From contig NZ_FQWE01000004.1 in NCBI RefSeq assembly GCF_900129575.1, forward strand, positions 62,001 to 126,000: DNA of 64,000 bases, given 5' to 3'. Under the pieces are notes generated by a model, which was not told where the DNA came from, did no database searches, and was given only the letters and a program-made list of their open reading frames with translations. Below, piece by piece: positions 20,290 to 28,699 of the stretch (position 1 is its first letter; the number at the start of each line of letters is the position of its first letter). The position numbers and the translations under genes were made by a program. The DNA comes from Flavobacterium segetis. GTDB taxonomy: Bacteria; Bacteroidota; Bacteroidia; Flavobacteriales; Flavobacteriaceae.

Positions 20290-21153
20290 CTAAACTTCCC
20301 ATTCTCCTTTTGCAAGAAATTTTGTTTTGCCACCTATTCGTATATCAAAATCATTGTCTTGTAACTTCCCATCAAAATATATTTGAGAAGGTCTATTTAT
20401 AAAATCACCTTGATAATTAATAATATTCAATTTAGGTGAATGGTATTTTAAAAGGAAGGCTTGCAAGCAAGCACTTGCACTTCCAGTTGCGGCATCTTCT
20501 ATTAATTGATTGTTTTCAATGCAAAACATTCTGCTGCTCAGCCTCTCATTTTCTAAACAAAAGAAATAAAATGCACTGTGACTTGTTTTACAATTGACAC
20601 GCAACCATTCATCCATTTTTACTTTATCTACTGTTAGATTTTCTAACGCTTTTGACGTTTTAATAGGTGTAATTACAAATGCACTTCCAGTAGAAACCTC
20701 TTGAATAGGAAATTCAAGATTCATTTCATCACTATTTAAATTAGTAAATGCTAAAAAGTGCTGAGCTGCATGTATATCTAAAAATTGAGGTTGAGCGGCT
20801 TGTAACCAAATTAAATCTCCTTCTTGAACAACTGGAATATGACCTATAGGAACTGATAAAGTAATTTCTTGCGGCTTATTTTCAAATACTTTATTCATTA
20901 AAACCCATGATGTTCCTATTATGGGATGCCCAGCAAATTGCATTTCATGCTGTGGTGTAAAAATCCGAATTGTAGCCATATTATTTTCTGGATTAAACGC
21001 CGTAATAAATGTGCTTTCAGCAAAATTAATTTCTTTTGCAATTTTTAGCATTTCTTCGCCGTTCAACTTCTCAGCCTCTAAAAACACAGCGAGTTGATTA
21101 CCTGCATATTTATCTTCTGCAAAAACATCAACTATGTAAAAAGGTATTGTCAT
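20290..21153 (-). CDS. PhzF-family isomerase-like protein
   Basis: A 287-residue PhzF-like protein, with the two-fold diaminopimelate-epimerase-type architecture. It starts with the family signature PFYIVDVFAEDKYAGNQLAV. The catalytic glutamate is E46 in NFAESTFI, and the second half shows EMQFAGHPIIGTSWVL and EDAATGSASACLQAFLL. PhzF of phenazine synthesis isomerises trans-2,3-dihydro-3-hydroxyanthranilate, but no other phenazine gene is here and most family members have unknown substrates. It lies 28 bases downstream of the TPR gene and 42 bases upstream of the barrel gene, so it is probably co-transcribed with both. Confidence 0.88.
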   Translation of the reverse strand: MTIPFYIVDVFAEDKYAGNQLAVFLEAEKLNGEEMLKIAKEINFAESTFITAFNPENNMATIRIFTPQHEMQFAGHPIIGTSWVLMNKVFENKPQEITLSVPIGHIPVVQEGDLIWLQAAQPQFLDIHAAQHFLAFTNLNSDEMNLEFPIQEVSTGSAFVITPIKTSKALENLTVDKVKMDEWLRVNCKTSHSAFYFFCLENERLSSRMFCIENNQLIEDAATGSASACLQAFLLKYHSPKLNIINYQGDFINRPSQIYFDGKLQDNDFDIRIGGKTKFLAKGEWEV

Positions 21154-21181
21154 ATTCTTATCTTTTTCTAATGCAATGTTT

Positions 21182-24100
21182 TTATTTAACTATCGATGAA
21201 TTGGTTTTAGATTCTTCAATTTTGAATGCTTGCAATGTGTTTTTAGCATCAGCAACTACCTCTGGATAATCCGTGAAATTTTGAATTACATTTTCTAAAA
21301 TATAAGTTGCCTGAAAACTATCTTTTAAACCATAAAAGTTTTTTGCCATCAACACTAATCCTTTGGCTCCATAGTATTTATAGCTAGAATAGTTTTTTGC
21401 TATCTTTTGAACTGACGTATTTGATGCATCATAATTTCCTTCTTTGTTTTTAAAATATGCATCATAATAAAGAGCTTCTGCAGCTAATTCTCCTTTAGCA
21501 ATTGTCATTACTTTGGCATAAGCAACTTTAGCCTTAGGTTCGTCACCAGTTTCAATTGCTGCACGTGCTATAATTATTTGCGCATCGCTTTTTACTTTAT
21601 CATCTGATTTAGAATTTGACAAAACTTTCTCAGCATATATTACAGCATTCGAATAATTTTTTTGCTCATAATACGATTTCATTAAATTTGACTGAGCATA
21701 GGTTTTATTTTGGGCTACATCAGCTTCATTTTCGAGTCTTAGTAAAATAGCAATTGCTTTATCAGTTTGATTGTTTTTTAGAAATATCTGCGCTAATCTT
21801 GACAAAGATTGTTCTGTAAATTCATTTCTAGATTGTGCAATTACATACTCATAATTAGGAATAGATTTGTTTTCAGAACCTTCAGCAAAATATAATTGTG
21901 CGAGATTATAGTTCGCTGGCAAAGCATGTATACCACGAGGAAACTGATTAACGTAACTTACAAACCCAGCAACTGCTTGCTTACTATTACCTTGCTGGAA
22001 CTGCTTCTCTGCTGCTTCATACGTGTCATTATCAAGTTCAACATCAGTAACGGCAACAAAATCTAAAGTACGAACCCAGCTAGCATATTCATCTACTCTA
22101 CCATTATCTACATAAATTAATCTTGCTGTTGCAACGGCTTCAAGTGCCTCTGGAGTTCTAGGAAAATCAGCAGCGACTTTTTTTAATTTTAATAAAGCTT
22201 GATCATTTTTATCAGTATTGTAATACACTAAACCTTGACGCAATATCGCTCTGGAAGTAAACAGTCCTTTTTTAAATTCGACATTTAACCGCTCATAAGT
22301 TTTAATTGCTAAGTCGTTTTTATCATTAGCAACATACGTATTTGCTAATTCGAACAAGGCGTCATCTTTGTATTCAGATTTTGGATATAACTGTATAAAC
22401 GAGTTTAACTCTGTTATTTTCTTATCTGTTTTCGACAAAAATCCGTAAGAAATAGCTTTTTGAAAATAAGCATAATCCGAATCAAGACTTTTTGATTCAA
22501 TGACTTTATCGTAAGCTTCCATCGCCTCGTTGTACTTTGAAGTTACAAAGCGACAATCAGCCAAACGTAAATAGGAATCATTTAATCTTACTTTATCACT
22601 AGCTGATTTCTCAATTTGATTTTGAAAGTAGTTACCTGCTTGATCGTATTCTTTTAATTTAAAATACGAATAAGCAATATTGTAATTATGATTTTTAAAT
22701 TCTGGCGTTTTTGATGCTTGGTTTGAGCCTGAAAATTGCTTGTAACTCAATAACGCTTCTTTAAAATCATTCAAAACATATTCACATTCTCCTTTCCAGA
22801 ATGTAGATCGAGTAGTGAAAATTGGATCTTTTTGCTCAGTTGTAGCTTTGGTAAACATTCTTAAAGCATCATTATAATTTCCATCAATATATAATTCTAA
22901 GCCTCTGTAGAAAAGCACTTTTTGATAAGCCAGCTTGTTTTCTGCCGACTTATTTTTTTCCAATAGAACCAAAGCTTCCTTGTAGTTCTTTGACGAAATA
23001 TACGAATCAATAACAAGCTTTTCTATTTCTTGACGGTTTGAATTATTAGGATATTTATTTAAAAAAGCTTGCAAAACTGCAGGTACACTTTGATAAGCAT
23101 TTCCTAATTCATAGCTCAATTTTGCATAATTTAAACTTGCATCCTCTTGAATGGCTAAATCGAAATCCATTTCAGATGCGTTTTTAAAAGCGTTTAGCGC
23201 CTCTTGCTTTTTATTAGTGTTTAAATAACTTTCAGCTAAATGGTAATAAGCATTTTGAGCAACAAAATCCTTACCTCCTACAATTTTATTAAATTGCGAA
23301 ATTGCACTTTCATATCCTTTCTGTTTGTAATAGGCATATCCTAATTGATAGTAATCAGTGTTATTCCACCTTCCGTTTTTTCCTTTATACGCTACCAAAA
23401 ATGGAATGGCGGTATCATATTTTTTTAAATTAAAATAGCTTTCACCTATAATTTTATTTAACTCTGATTTTTCAACAGGCGTCGATTTAGCAATTGCTTT
23501 TTGACCTAAATCAATCGCTTTTTGAAAATTTCCTAATTTAAAATTCATGTCCGCTTGATAATATGACAGCTTTTCTTTGTATTTTTCCTCCCCCGAAACT
23601 TCATCAAAATATTTTGTTGCTTGCTTATAATCATCTCCTTCGTACGCCATAAAACCTAGATAGTATTTAGCTTGGGAGCCATATTCAGTGGAATTTACAA
23701 CACGATTAAAGTAAGTTGTTGCTTCCTTTTTCTTTTTGGCAGTAAAAAAGCTGTAACCTTTCTGAAAATTGAATTTTTCTTGATCATTGCGACTTAAACT
23801 ACTTTCGTCAACTTTGTCAAACCATTGCAAAGCTTGTGGATAATTTCCTTGTTTAAAATGATATTGTGCGACTTCGATATACGCCTGATTTTGTTTTACG
23901 CTTGTAGGATAATCAGAGACAAATTGCTCCATTAATTCATCGCCATTTAACTGATTTGTTCGAATGGCACAGTTCGCTGCGTAATAGCCACAATCTGATT
24001 TTAGTTCTTCAGTAGTAGCACTTTCCTTTACTTTGTTGAAAATAAGCTGTGCAGATGCATACTGTTGATCTTTAAATAAAGAAACGGCTTTGTTAAAATC

Positions 24101-24196
24101 TTTTAATTCATGTGTGTAGATAATTGATTTTTGTGCTATCATCGCAGCAGCTATGAAGAAAAAAGAAAAGAAGTAGCTCCAAGAAAATTTATTCAT
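21182..24196 (-). CDS. Large exported tetratricopeptide-repeat protein
   Basis: A 1004-residue protein built almost entirely of helical TPR units. Clear repeats include YPQALQWFDKV, YKQATKYFDEV, FQKAIDLGQKAI, YDTAIPFLVAY and YNEAMEAYDKVIE, and they continue to about residue 990. A signal peptide is present at 1-22 (FFSFFFIAAAMIAQ). The family resembles the periplasmic TPR proteins of Bacteroidota that scaffold outer-membrane assemblies, some related to YbgF/BamD-type repeats. Here it heads a minus-strand unit with a PhzF-like enzyme and an outer-membrane barrel. I infer a scaffold role between periplasm and barrel; the sequence alone does not show a partner. Confidence 0.85.
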   Translation of the reverse strand: MNKFSWSYFFSFFFIAAAMIAQKSIIYTHELKDFNKAVSLFKDQQYASAQLIFNKVKESATTEELKSDCGYYAANCAIRTNQLNGDELMEQFVSDYPTSVKQNQAYIEVAQYHFKQGNYPQALQWFDKVDESSLSRNDQEKFNFQKGYSFFTAKKKKEATTYFNRVVNSTEYGSQAKYYLGFMAYEGDDYKQATKYFDEVSGEEKYKEKLSYYQADMNFKLGNFQKAIDLGQKAIAKSTPVEKSELNKIIGESYFNLKKYDTAIPFLVAYKGKNGRWNNTDYYQLGYAYYKQKGYESAISQFNKIVGGKDFVAQNAYYHLAESYLNTNKKQEALNAFKNASEMDFDLAIQEDASLNYAKLSYELGNAYQSVPAVLQAFLNKYPNNSNRQEIEKLVIDSYISSKNYKEALVLLEKNKSAENKLAYQKVLFYRGLELYIDGNYNDALRMFTKATTEQKDPIFTTRSTFWKGECEYVLNDFKEALLSYKQFSGSNQASKTPEFKNHNYNIAYSYFKLKEYDQAGNYFQNQIEKSASDKVRLNDSYLRLADCRFVTSKYNEAMEAYDKVIESKSLDSDYAYFQKAISYGFLSKTDKKITELNSFIQLYPKSEYKDDALFELANTYVANDKNDLAIKTYERLNVEFKKGLFTSRAILRQGLVYYNTDKNDQALLKLKKVAADFPRTPEALEAVATARLIYVDNGRVDEYASWVRTLDFVAVTDVELDNDTYEAAEKQFQQGNSKQAVAGFVSYVNQFPRGIHALPANYNLAQLYFAEGSENKSIPNYEYVIAQSRNEFTEQSLSRLAQIFLKNNQTDKAIAILLRLENEADVAQNKTYAQSNLMKSYYEQKNYSNAVIYAEKVLSNSKSDDKVKSDAQIIIARAAIETGDEPKAKVAYAKVMTIAKGELAAEALYYDAYFKNKEGNYDASNTSVQKIAKNYSSYKYYGAKGLVLMAKNFYGLKDSFQATYILENVIQNFTDYPEVVADAKNTLQAFKIEESKTNSSIVK

Positions 24197-24228
24197 TGTG
24201 ATTTAATTTTTGATAATTCAAATATATC

Positions 24229-24236
24229 ATATTTCG
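24229..24236 (-). promoter_or_regulatory. -7 promoter box of the TPR gene
   Basis: TATATTTG on the minus strand, 32 bases before the ATG. A TTG lies 15 bases further upstream, closer than usual, so only the -7 box is convincing. Confidence 0.45.
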
Positions 24237-24392
24237 TAGTCTATAACGAACCAAAAATAGGTTTTATTATAAAATTTACTTTACATTTCTCTTTTAAACT
24301 TATGATACTTGTACCTTTCATGGTATGAGACTTCTGCCAGACAAATACAATTTACATTTGTTTAAAATCTATTCAATCCAAAAGAATTTATT

Positions 24393-24422
24393 TTGAATCC
24401 AAGCGTTAACTTAGTACTTTTA
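24393..24422 (+). promoter_or_regulatory. Probable promoter of ftsE and the coupled glycosyltransferases
   Basis: TTG (24393-24395), 19 bases, then TACTTTTA (24415-24422), one base from TAnnTTTG. It predicts transcription from about 24429 and a leader of about 15 bases before the ATG at 24444. Confidence 0.5.
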
Positions 24423-24443
24423 CACGATAAACAAATGCAAAAT

Positions 24444-25130
24444 ATGTCACAATCAGTCCTGTCTTTAAAAAATACTACAATCTTTCAAGAATCAAAATCG
24501 ATTTTAACAGAGGTAAACTTGGAGGTGAATCATGGAGAATTCCTTTATATAATAGGAAAAACAGGATCTGGAAAAAGTAGTTTAATGAAAACTTTATATG
24601 CAGATTTACCTTTGACTCAGGGTGAGGGAAGCATTGTAGGATTTGATTTAGCGACTTTAAAAGAAAATGACATTCCTTTTTTGAGACGAAAAATTGGAAT
24701 TGTTTTTCAAGATTTTAAATTGCTTCCAGATCGTTCAGTAGATGAGAATATGTTGTTTGTACTTAAAGCAACGGGCTGGAAAGACAAAGAACAGATGCAG
24801 GAAAAAATTGACGAGGTTTTAAGTAAAGTAGGTATGAAAGACTTTGGTAAAAAAATGCCACATCAACTTTCAGGGGGGGAACAACAGCGTATTGCTATTG
24901 CAAGAGCTTTACTTAATGATCCCGAATTAATACTGGCAGATGAACCCACAGGAAATCTCGATCCACAAACAAGTGTTGAAGTACTTGAGGTTCTTAAAAA
25001 AATAAATGCTAATGGAAAGACAATTATCATGGCAACCCACGATTATGCATTGTTATTGAAATTCCCCTTCAAAACATTGAAATGTGAAGATTCTAAAATA
25101 TTTGAAGTAGTACAACAAAGAGCGGTTTAA
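24444..25130 (+). CDS. ftsE: FtsE-type ABC transporter ATP-binding protein
   Basis: A 228-residue ABC ATPase of the FtsE type, which with FtsX controls peptidoglycan hydrolases at the division site. Walker A is GKTGSGKSS at 38-46, the signature LSGGEQQRI begins at 142, and Walker B is LILADE at 162-167 followed by PTGNLDP. FtsE-like features are VNHGEFLYIIGKTGSGKSS and the Q-loop in VFQDFKLLPDRSV. I use the ATG at 24444, not the TTG at 24393, because that TTG fits as the -33 box. No ftsX is adjacent. Instead the stop codon overlaps the start of a GT2 gene (TAATG), coupling it to glycan genes. Confidence 0.88.
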   Translation: MSQSVLSLKNTTIFQESKSILTEVNLEVNHGEFLYIIGKTGSGKSSLMKTLYADLPLTQGEGSIVGFDLATLKENDIPFLRRKIGIVFQDFKLLPDRSVDENMLFVLKATGWKDKEQMQEKIDEVLSKVGMKDFGKKMPHQLSGGEQQRIAIARALLNDPELILADEPTGNLDPQTSVEVLEVLKKINANGKTIIMATHDYALLLKFPFKTLKCEDSKIFEVVQQRAV

Positions 25131-26017
25131 TGCTTTCTATTTTAATCACAATTTATAATTATAATCTTTTACCTCTAGTTGTAGAAATTCATCGTCAATG
25201 TAGTGAATTAGATATTTTTTTTGAGATTTTGACTCAAGATGATGCGTCAAATTCAATGCATAATATAAAAAACAAAGAAATTAATTTGTTGTCTTATTGT
25301 AACTATGTTTCTTTGGAAAAAAACATTGGTTATCGCCAAAATAAGAATATTTTAGTAAGTAATTCCAAATATGAAAATTTACTAATTATTGATGGTGACT
25401 GTATTTTACCAAATACTGACTTTATAAAAAATTATATTGATCAAATTATAAATTATGATGTAGTTTATGGTGGTAGAATTCATGCTGAAAGTGCGCCATC
25501 CAAGAACCAATTACTTCGCTGGAAGTACGGTAAATTTATGGAGGATCAAACAGTTCAACAGAGAGAAAAAAATCCGTACGGATCCACTTTATTCAATAAT
25601 ACGTTGATAAAAAAAGCTGTATTTAATGCTATAAAATTTGACGATTCTTTTAAAAAGTATGGTAATGACGATACTCTATTTTCATTCGAACTGAAAAAAC
25701 TAAATGTCAAAATAAACCACATCAACAATCCTGTCCAACATGATGATATTGACACCAATTTAGTTTATGTTGAAAAAACGAAACATTCACTTGAAAACTT
25801 AAAATTGCTCCATCAAAAAAAACTTATTCCTACAGATTATAGTAAAATGTTACGATTAACTTCAAAATTGCATCGTTATAAAGTAACTTATCTTTTAAGC
25901 TCTTTTTATGACGTATTTAAACTAATAATGGAATATAATTTAATAAGTAATAATCCGTCCTTATTTGTATTTAATACTTTTAGACTGAGTTATTTTTGTA
26001 AACTTTACATAAAATGA
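25130..26017 (+). CDS. GT2-type glycosyltransferase
   Basis: A 295-residue GT-A fold glycosyltransferase. It opens with MLSILITIYNYN, has the family segment ILTQDDASN near 37, and the metal- and nucleotide-sugar-binding DGD in LLIIDGDCILPN near 89. A later acidic motif, KKYGNDDTLFSFEL, matches the catalytic-base region of family 2 enzymes. Donor and acceptor cannot be told from sequence. Its ATG overlaps the ftsE stop by one base, and its own stop overlaps the next start (ATGA), so three genes are translationally coupled. The protein is rich in Lys, Asn and Ile, fitting the very A+T-rich DNA of this stretch. Confidence 0.85.
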   Translation: MLSILITIYNYNLLPLVVEIHRQCSELDIFFEILTQDDASNSMHNIKNKEINLLSYCNYVSLEKNIGYRQNKNILVSNSKYENLLIIDGDCILPNTDFIKNYIDQIINYDVVYGGRIHAESAPSKNQLLRWKYGKFMEDQTVQQREKNPYGSTLFNNTLIKKAVFNAIKFDDSFKKYGNDDTLFSFELKKLNVKINHINNPVQHDDIDTNLVYVEKTKHSLENLKLLHQKKLIPTDYSKMLRLTSKLHRYKVTYLLSSFYDVFKLIMEYNLISNNPSLFVFNTFRLSYFCKLYIK

Positions 26018-27177
26018 AAGTTTTACTGATCAATAATTTCCTGAGCAACAGTCTGGGAGGAGTAGAGAATTATCTACAAACTTTAGTCTTGTATGCAAAT
26101 GAAAATAAAACCAATATTACATTCAAATGGTTTGGAGTCGCTGAGAAAAAAACAAAAATTTATCAAAAATTTTATAATGCACAAACAACAAAAGCAATAA
26201 TAAAAGAAATTGATACATTCCAACCTGATCTCATTCATTGTTTTAGCATTGGCGCGACCGTAACGCCACAATTTATGAGCTATGCAAAAAGAAAATCAAT
26301 ACCAATTATACAATCTTTTAGAGATTATTACTACATCTGTCCCAAAGGTTATATGTTAGATATTACAGGAAAAACGATACATGAACACAACAGCTTTATA
26401 AATTGCGTACTGCATCATCATCCAAAAAAAAACTTGCTATATGACAGTTTACTTTATTTAAAACAGCACCTACACAAAAAAATAATAAAAGAAAATATTA
26501 GCTATTTCCTTACTCCTTCTAACAATTTAACAAAACTCATAAAACATACTTTTAACGTAGAGGGTGAAACACTTCCTAATCCTGTATTAATTTCTAACTT
26601 GCTGTTAGAGCAAAAAGAATCTAAACACTTATTATTTGTAGGCAGGCTTGAACCCCAAAAAGGAGTGATGACTTTACTAAAAGCTTTTCAAAAAATCAAT
26701 AAAGAACTTCCTAACGAACATTTAAAAATAGTAGGTTCAGGTAGTATTAGATTAGAATTAGAAGCATTCGTTTTTAAAAATAAAATCAAAAATGTTAGTT
26801 TTTTAGGCACAAAAAACCGTGAAGAATTAACGTTTTTATATGCTTCTGCAAAATTTATTATCGTTCCTAGTGAAATATTAGAATCATACGGTAATGTAAT
26901 TTTAGAAAGCTTTGCTTTTCAAAAAACGGTAGTAATTAGTAACCTTTTAGGAATTCAGGATGAAATAATAAGAAGTAAAAGTGGTTTAGTATTTCCTCAT
27001 GGAGATGTAGAAAAATTACAAGAAGCCATTGAAATATTGCTCACTAACCCTGAATTGAAAAAAGAATTAGAAGTCAATTCTTCTTCTTATATAAAAGAAT
27101 TAACTTTTCAAAAGCACTTAGAAAGGCTTGAAATAATATACAATAGAGTTTTAAAAAGCAATAAAACTATTTCTTAG
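26014..27177 (+). CDS. GT4-type glycosyltransferase
   Basis: A 387-residue GT-B fold glycosyltransferase. The N-terminal acceptor domain begins MKVLLINNFLSNSLGGVENYLQTL, a standard GT4 opening with the glycine-rich loop. The C-terminal donor domain shows LLFVGRLEPQKGVMTLLKAF near 208 and the ExFGxxxxE-like motif as SEILESYGNVILESFAFQ near 288-305. It would add a sugar to a lipid-linked or protein-linked glycan at the cytoplasmic face. It overlaps the upstream GT2 by four bases (ATGA) and runs 11 bases into the 3' end of the convergent fdtA-like gene. Confidence 0.88.
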   Translation: MKVLLINNFLSNSLGGVENYLQTLVLYANENKTNITFKWFGVAEKKTKIYQKFYNAQTTKAIIKEIDTFQPDLIHCFSIGATVTPQFMSYAKRKSIPIIQSFRDYYYICPKGYMLDITGKTIHEHNSFINCVLHHHPKKNLLYDSLLYLKQHLHKKIIKENISYFLTPSNNLTKLIKHTFNVEGETLPNPVLISNLLLEQKESKHLLFVGRLEPQKGVMTLLKAFQKINKELPNEHLKIVGSGSIRLELEAFVFKNKIKNVSFLGTKNREELTFLYASAKFIIVPSEILESYGNVILESFAFQKTVVISNLLGIQDEIIRSKSGLVFPHGDVEKLQEAIEILLTNPELKKELEVNSSSYIKELTFQKHLERLEIIYNRVLKSNKTIS

Positions 27178-27559
27178 AAAGTAAAAACTCTTCAAAATCG
27201 CGAATATAATCGCTTTCATCAAAAACAGCAGAAGCTATAACTAAACAAACACTTCCTGCCAAAAAATTATTGAGTTCCCGCCAAATTCCTTGATTAATTA
27301 AAAGACCTTCAAACGGCCGATTCAAAGTAACTGTTTGTTTTAGTGTACCATCATTTAAGACAACATCAAAGCTTCCGCTTAATGCAATAAGGAACTCTTT
27401 TTGCTTTCTATGCGAATGTCCACCGCGCTCTGCAGCACTTGGAACATCATATAAATAATACACTCTTTTAAATTCAAAAGGTAAAATATCATTTTCTATC
27501 ACGGAAAGATTTCCACGAGTGTCTTCAATTTTTGGAATTTGGATCAGTGTTATATTCAT
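27167..27559 (-). CDS. fdtA: FdtA/WxcM-like dTDP-4-keto-6-deoxyhexose 3,4-ketoisomerase
   Basis: A 130-residue single-domain cupin of the WxcM/FdtA type, the usual size. The opening LIQIPKIEDTRGNLSVIEND, the segment KRVYYLYDVP and the histidine motif RGGHSHRKQKEFLIALSGS are characteristic. FdtA moves the keto group of dTDP-4-keto-6-deoxyglucose from C4 to C3, preparing it for amination. The FdtB-like aminotransferase that would use this product lies 4.5 kb upstream on the same strand, supporting the call. QdtA-type isomerases are the main alternative, differing only in C4 configuration. One base separates it from the GT4 gene before it. Its 3' end overlaps the convergent plus-strand GT4 gene by 11 bases. 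Confidence 0.82.
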   Translation of the reverse strand: MNITLIQIPKIEDTRGNLSVIENDILPFEFKRVYYLYDVPSAAERGGHSHRKQKEFLIALSGSFDVVLNDGTLKQTVTLNRPFEGLLINQGIWRELNNFLAGSVCLVIASAVFDESDYIRDFEEFLLSKK

Positions 27560-27560
27560 T

Positions 27561-28640
27561 TTATTTTATCTTATTATTCAATAAATCTAACCATTTTATA
27601 GCAACTTTCTCACTAGAAAACTGAGCTATAGATTCAATAGTGTTTTCTTTGCACCTGTCATAAAGCTCGTTGTCATTTTCAATTCGATTCAATGATTCTT
27701 GCAATGCCACAAAATTTTGATTTTCAACTAGCAAACCGTTATATTCATTTCTAATTAATTCTCTTGGTCCCGTTTCGCAGTCAAAAGCAATTACTGGTGT
27801 CCCGGCAGACAATGCCTCTAACACTACCATTGGAAAACCTTCATATTTGCTAGTCAAAACTAAATATTTTGCGTTTTTTATATAACAGAAAACATCAGAC
27901 TTAAAACCTAGCAAATGAATAAAATTATTCATTTGCAATTGTTCAATTTGCTTTTGCAAAACCTCTTTTCCGCTTCCGTCACCCAAAATTACTAAATGAA
28001 TTCCCTTACTAGATAAAACTGATTTGTAATAAGTATCTATTAATTTATCGAATTGTTTTAATTCAACTAATCGCCCAACTGCAATGCAATATTGGAAAGG
28101 AAGATTTGCACTATCACAATTTTTATCTAAAGAATTTATAGAAATTGAATTAGGAATTACAACACCTTTTTTAAGCTTATATTTTTCATCTACTATTTCG
28201 TTTAAATCTTTAGAAACAGTCACAATTTGATAAGAATTGTTCAAAATTTGACGTGCTATCCAGTCATTTGAGGTCAAATAAACTGCTAATTTACTACTGT
28301 GAATAGTATATATAAATCTAAAGCCAAGATATAAATAATGAATAAAAAGTAGTTCCATCCAAGGATTAATGCGATGACGAAAATCTAGAACATAATCAAA
28401 TTGCTTTATCTTTAGATAGCTTTTTAATCGAAAATATTTCTGAAACCTTGAGTAATTTCCTAAATTAATTAAAATTCCAGAATACGAATACTCGATTTCA
28501 TTTTCTAATACAATAACATGAACTTCACAATCTGATTCCTGCAACATTTTTGAAACTGAACTAAAAACACGCTCTAATCCGCCTCCGGCTAATTTATATC
28601 CTACGATCGCTATTTTAGTCTTTTTGTGTTGCTTAGCCAC
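27561..28640 (-). CDS. GT4-type glycosyltransferase
   Basis: A 359-residue GT-B glycosyltransferase. The start KTKIAIVGYKLAGGGLERVFSS is a typical acceptor-domain loop. The donor domain includes YCIAVGRLVELKQFDKLID, IHLVILGDGSG, IHLLGFKSDV and SKYEGFPMVVLEALSAGTPV, the last being the canonical ExFGxxxxEAxxxGxPV region with an E-G-F-P variant common in GT4. It also keeps the DCETGPREL segment that follows. Donor and acceptor are unknown. It precedes fdtA by one base and starts from its own probable promoter, which reaches into the divergent GT2 gene. Confidence 0.88.
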   Translation of the reverse strand: MAKQHKKTKIAIVGYKLAGGGLERVFSSVSKMLQESDCEVHVIVLENEIEYSYSGILINLGNYSRFQKYFRLKSYLKIKQFDYVLDFRHRINPWMELLFIHYLYLGFRFIYTIHSSKLAVYLTSNDWIARQILNNSYQIVTVSKDLNEIVDEKYKLKKGVVIPNSISINSLDKNCDSANLPFQYCIAVGRLVELKQFDKLIDTYYKSVLSSKGIHLVILGDGSGKEVLQKQIEQLQMNNFIHLLGFKSDVFCYIKNAKYLVLTSKYEGFPMVVLEALSAGTPVIAFDCETGPRELIRNEYNGLLVENQNFVALQESLNRIENDNELYDRCKENTIESIAQFSSEKVAIKWLDLLNNKIK

Positions 28641-28671
28641 TAGTTATTATTATTTTCGTACCAAATATAAA

Positions 28672-28699
28672 AATCTTATCTCATATTTATGCAAAGCAA
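28672..28699 (-). promoter_or_regulatory. Probable promoter of the GT4-fdtA pair
   Basis: On the minus strand TTG (28699-28697), 17 bases, then TATATTTG (28679-28672). The -33 box lies inside the first codons of the divergent GT2 gene (ATG at 28689), so the two transcription starts are tightly packed. Confidence 0.5.

Noticed and set aside
20290..21153. Phenazine biosynthesis
   Set aside because: PhzF-like proteins are widespread outside phenazine producers and no other phz gene is in the window.
24393..24443. N-terminal extension of ftsE from a TTG at 24393
   Set aside because: The TTG fits better as the -33 promoter box, and the family N-terminus begins at the ATG at 24444.
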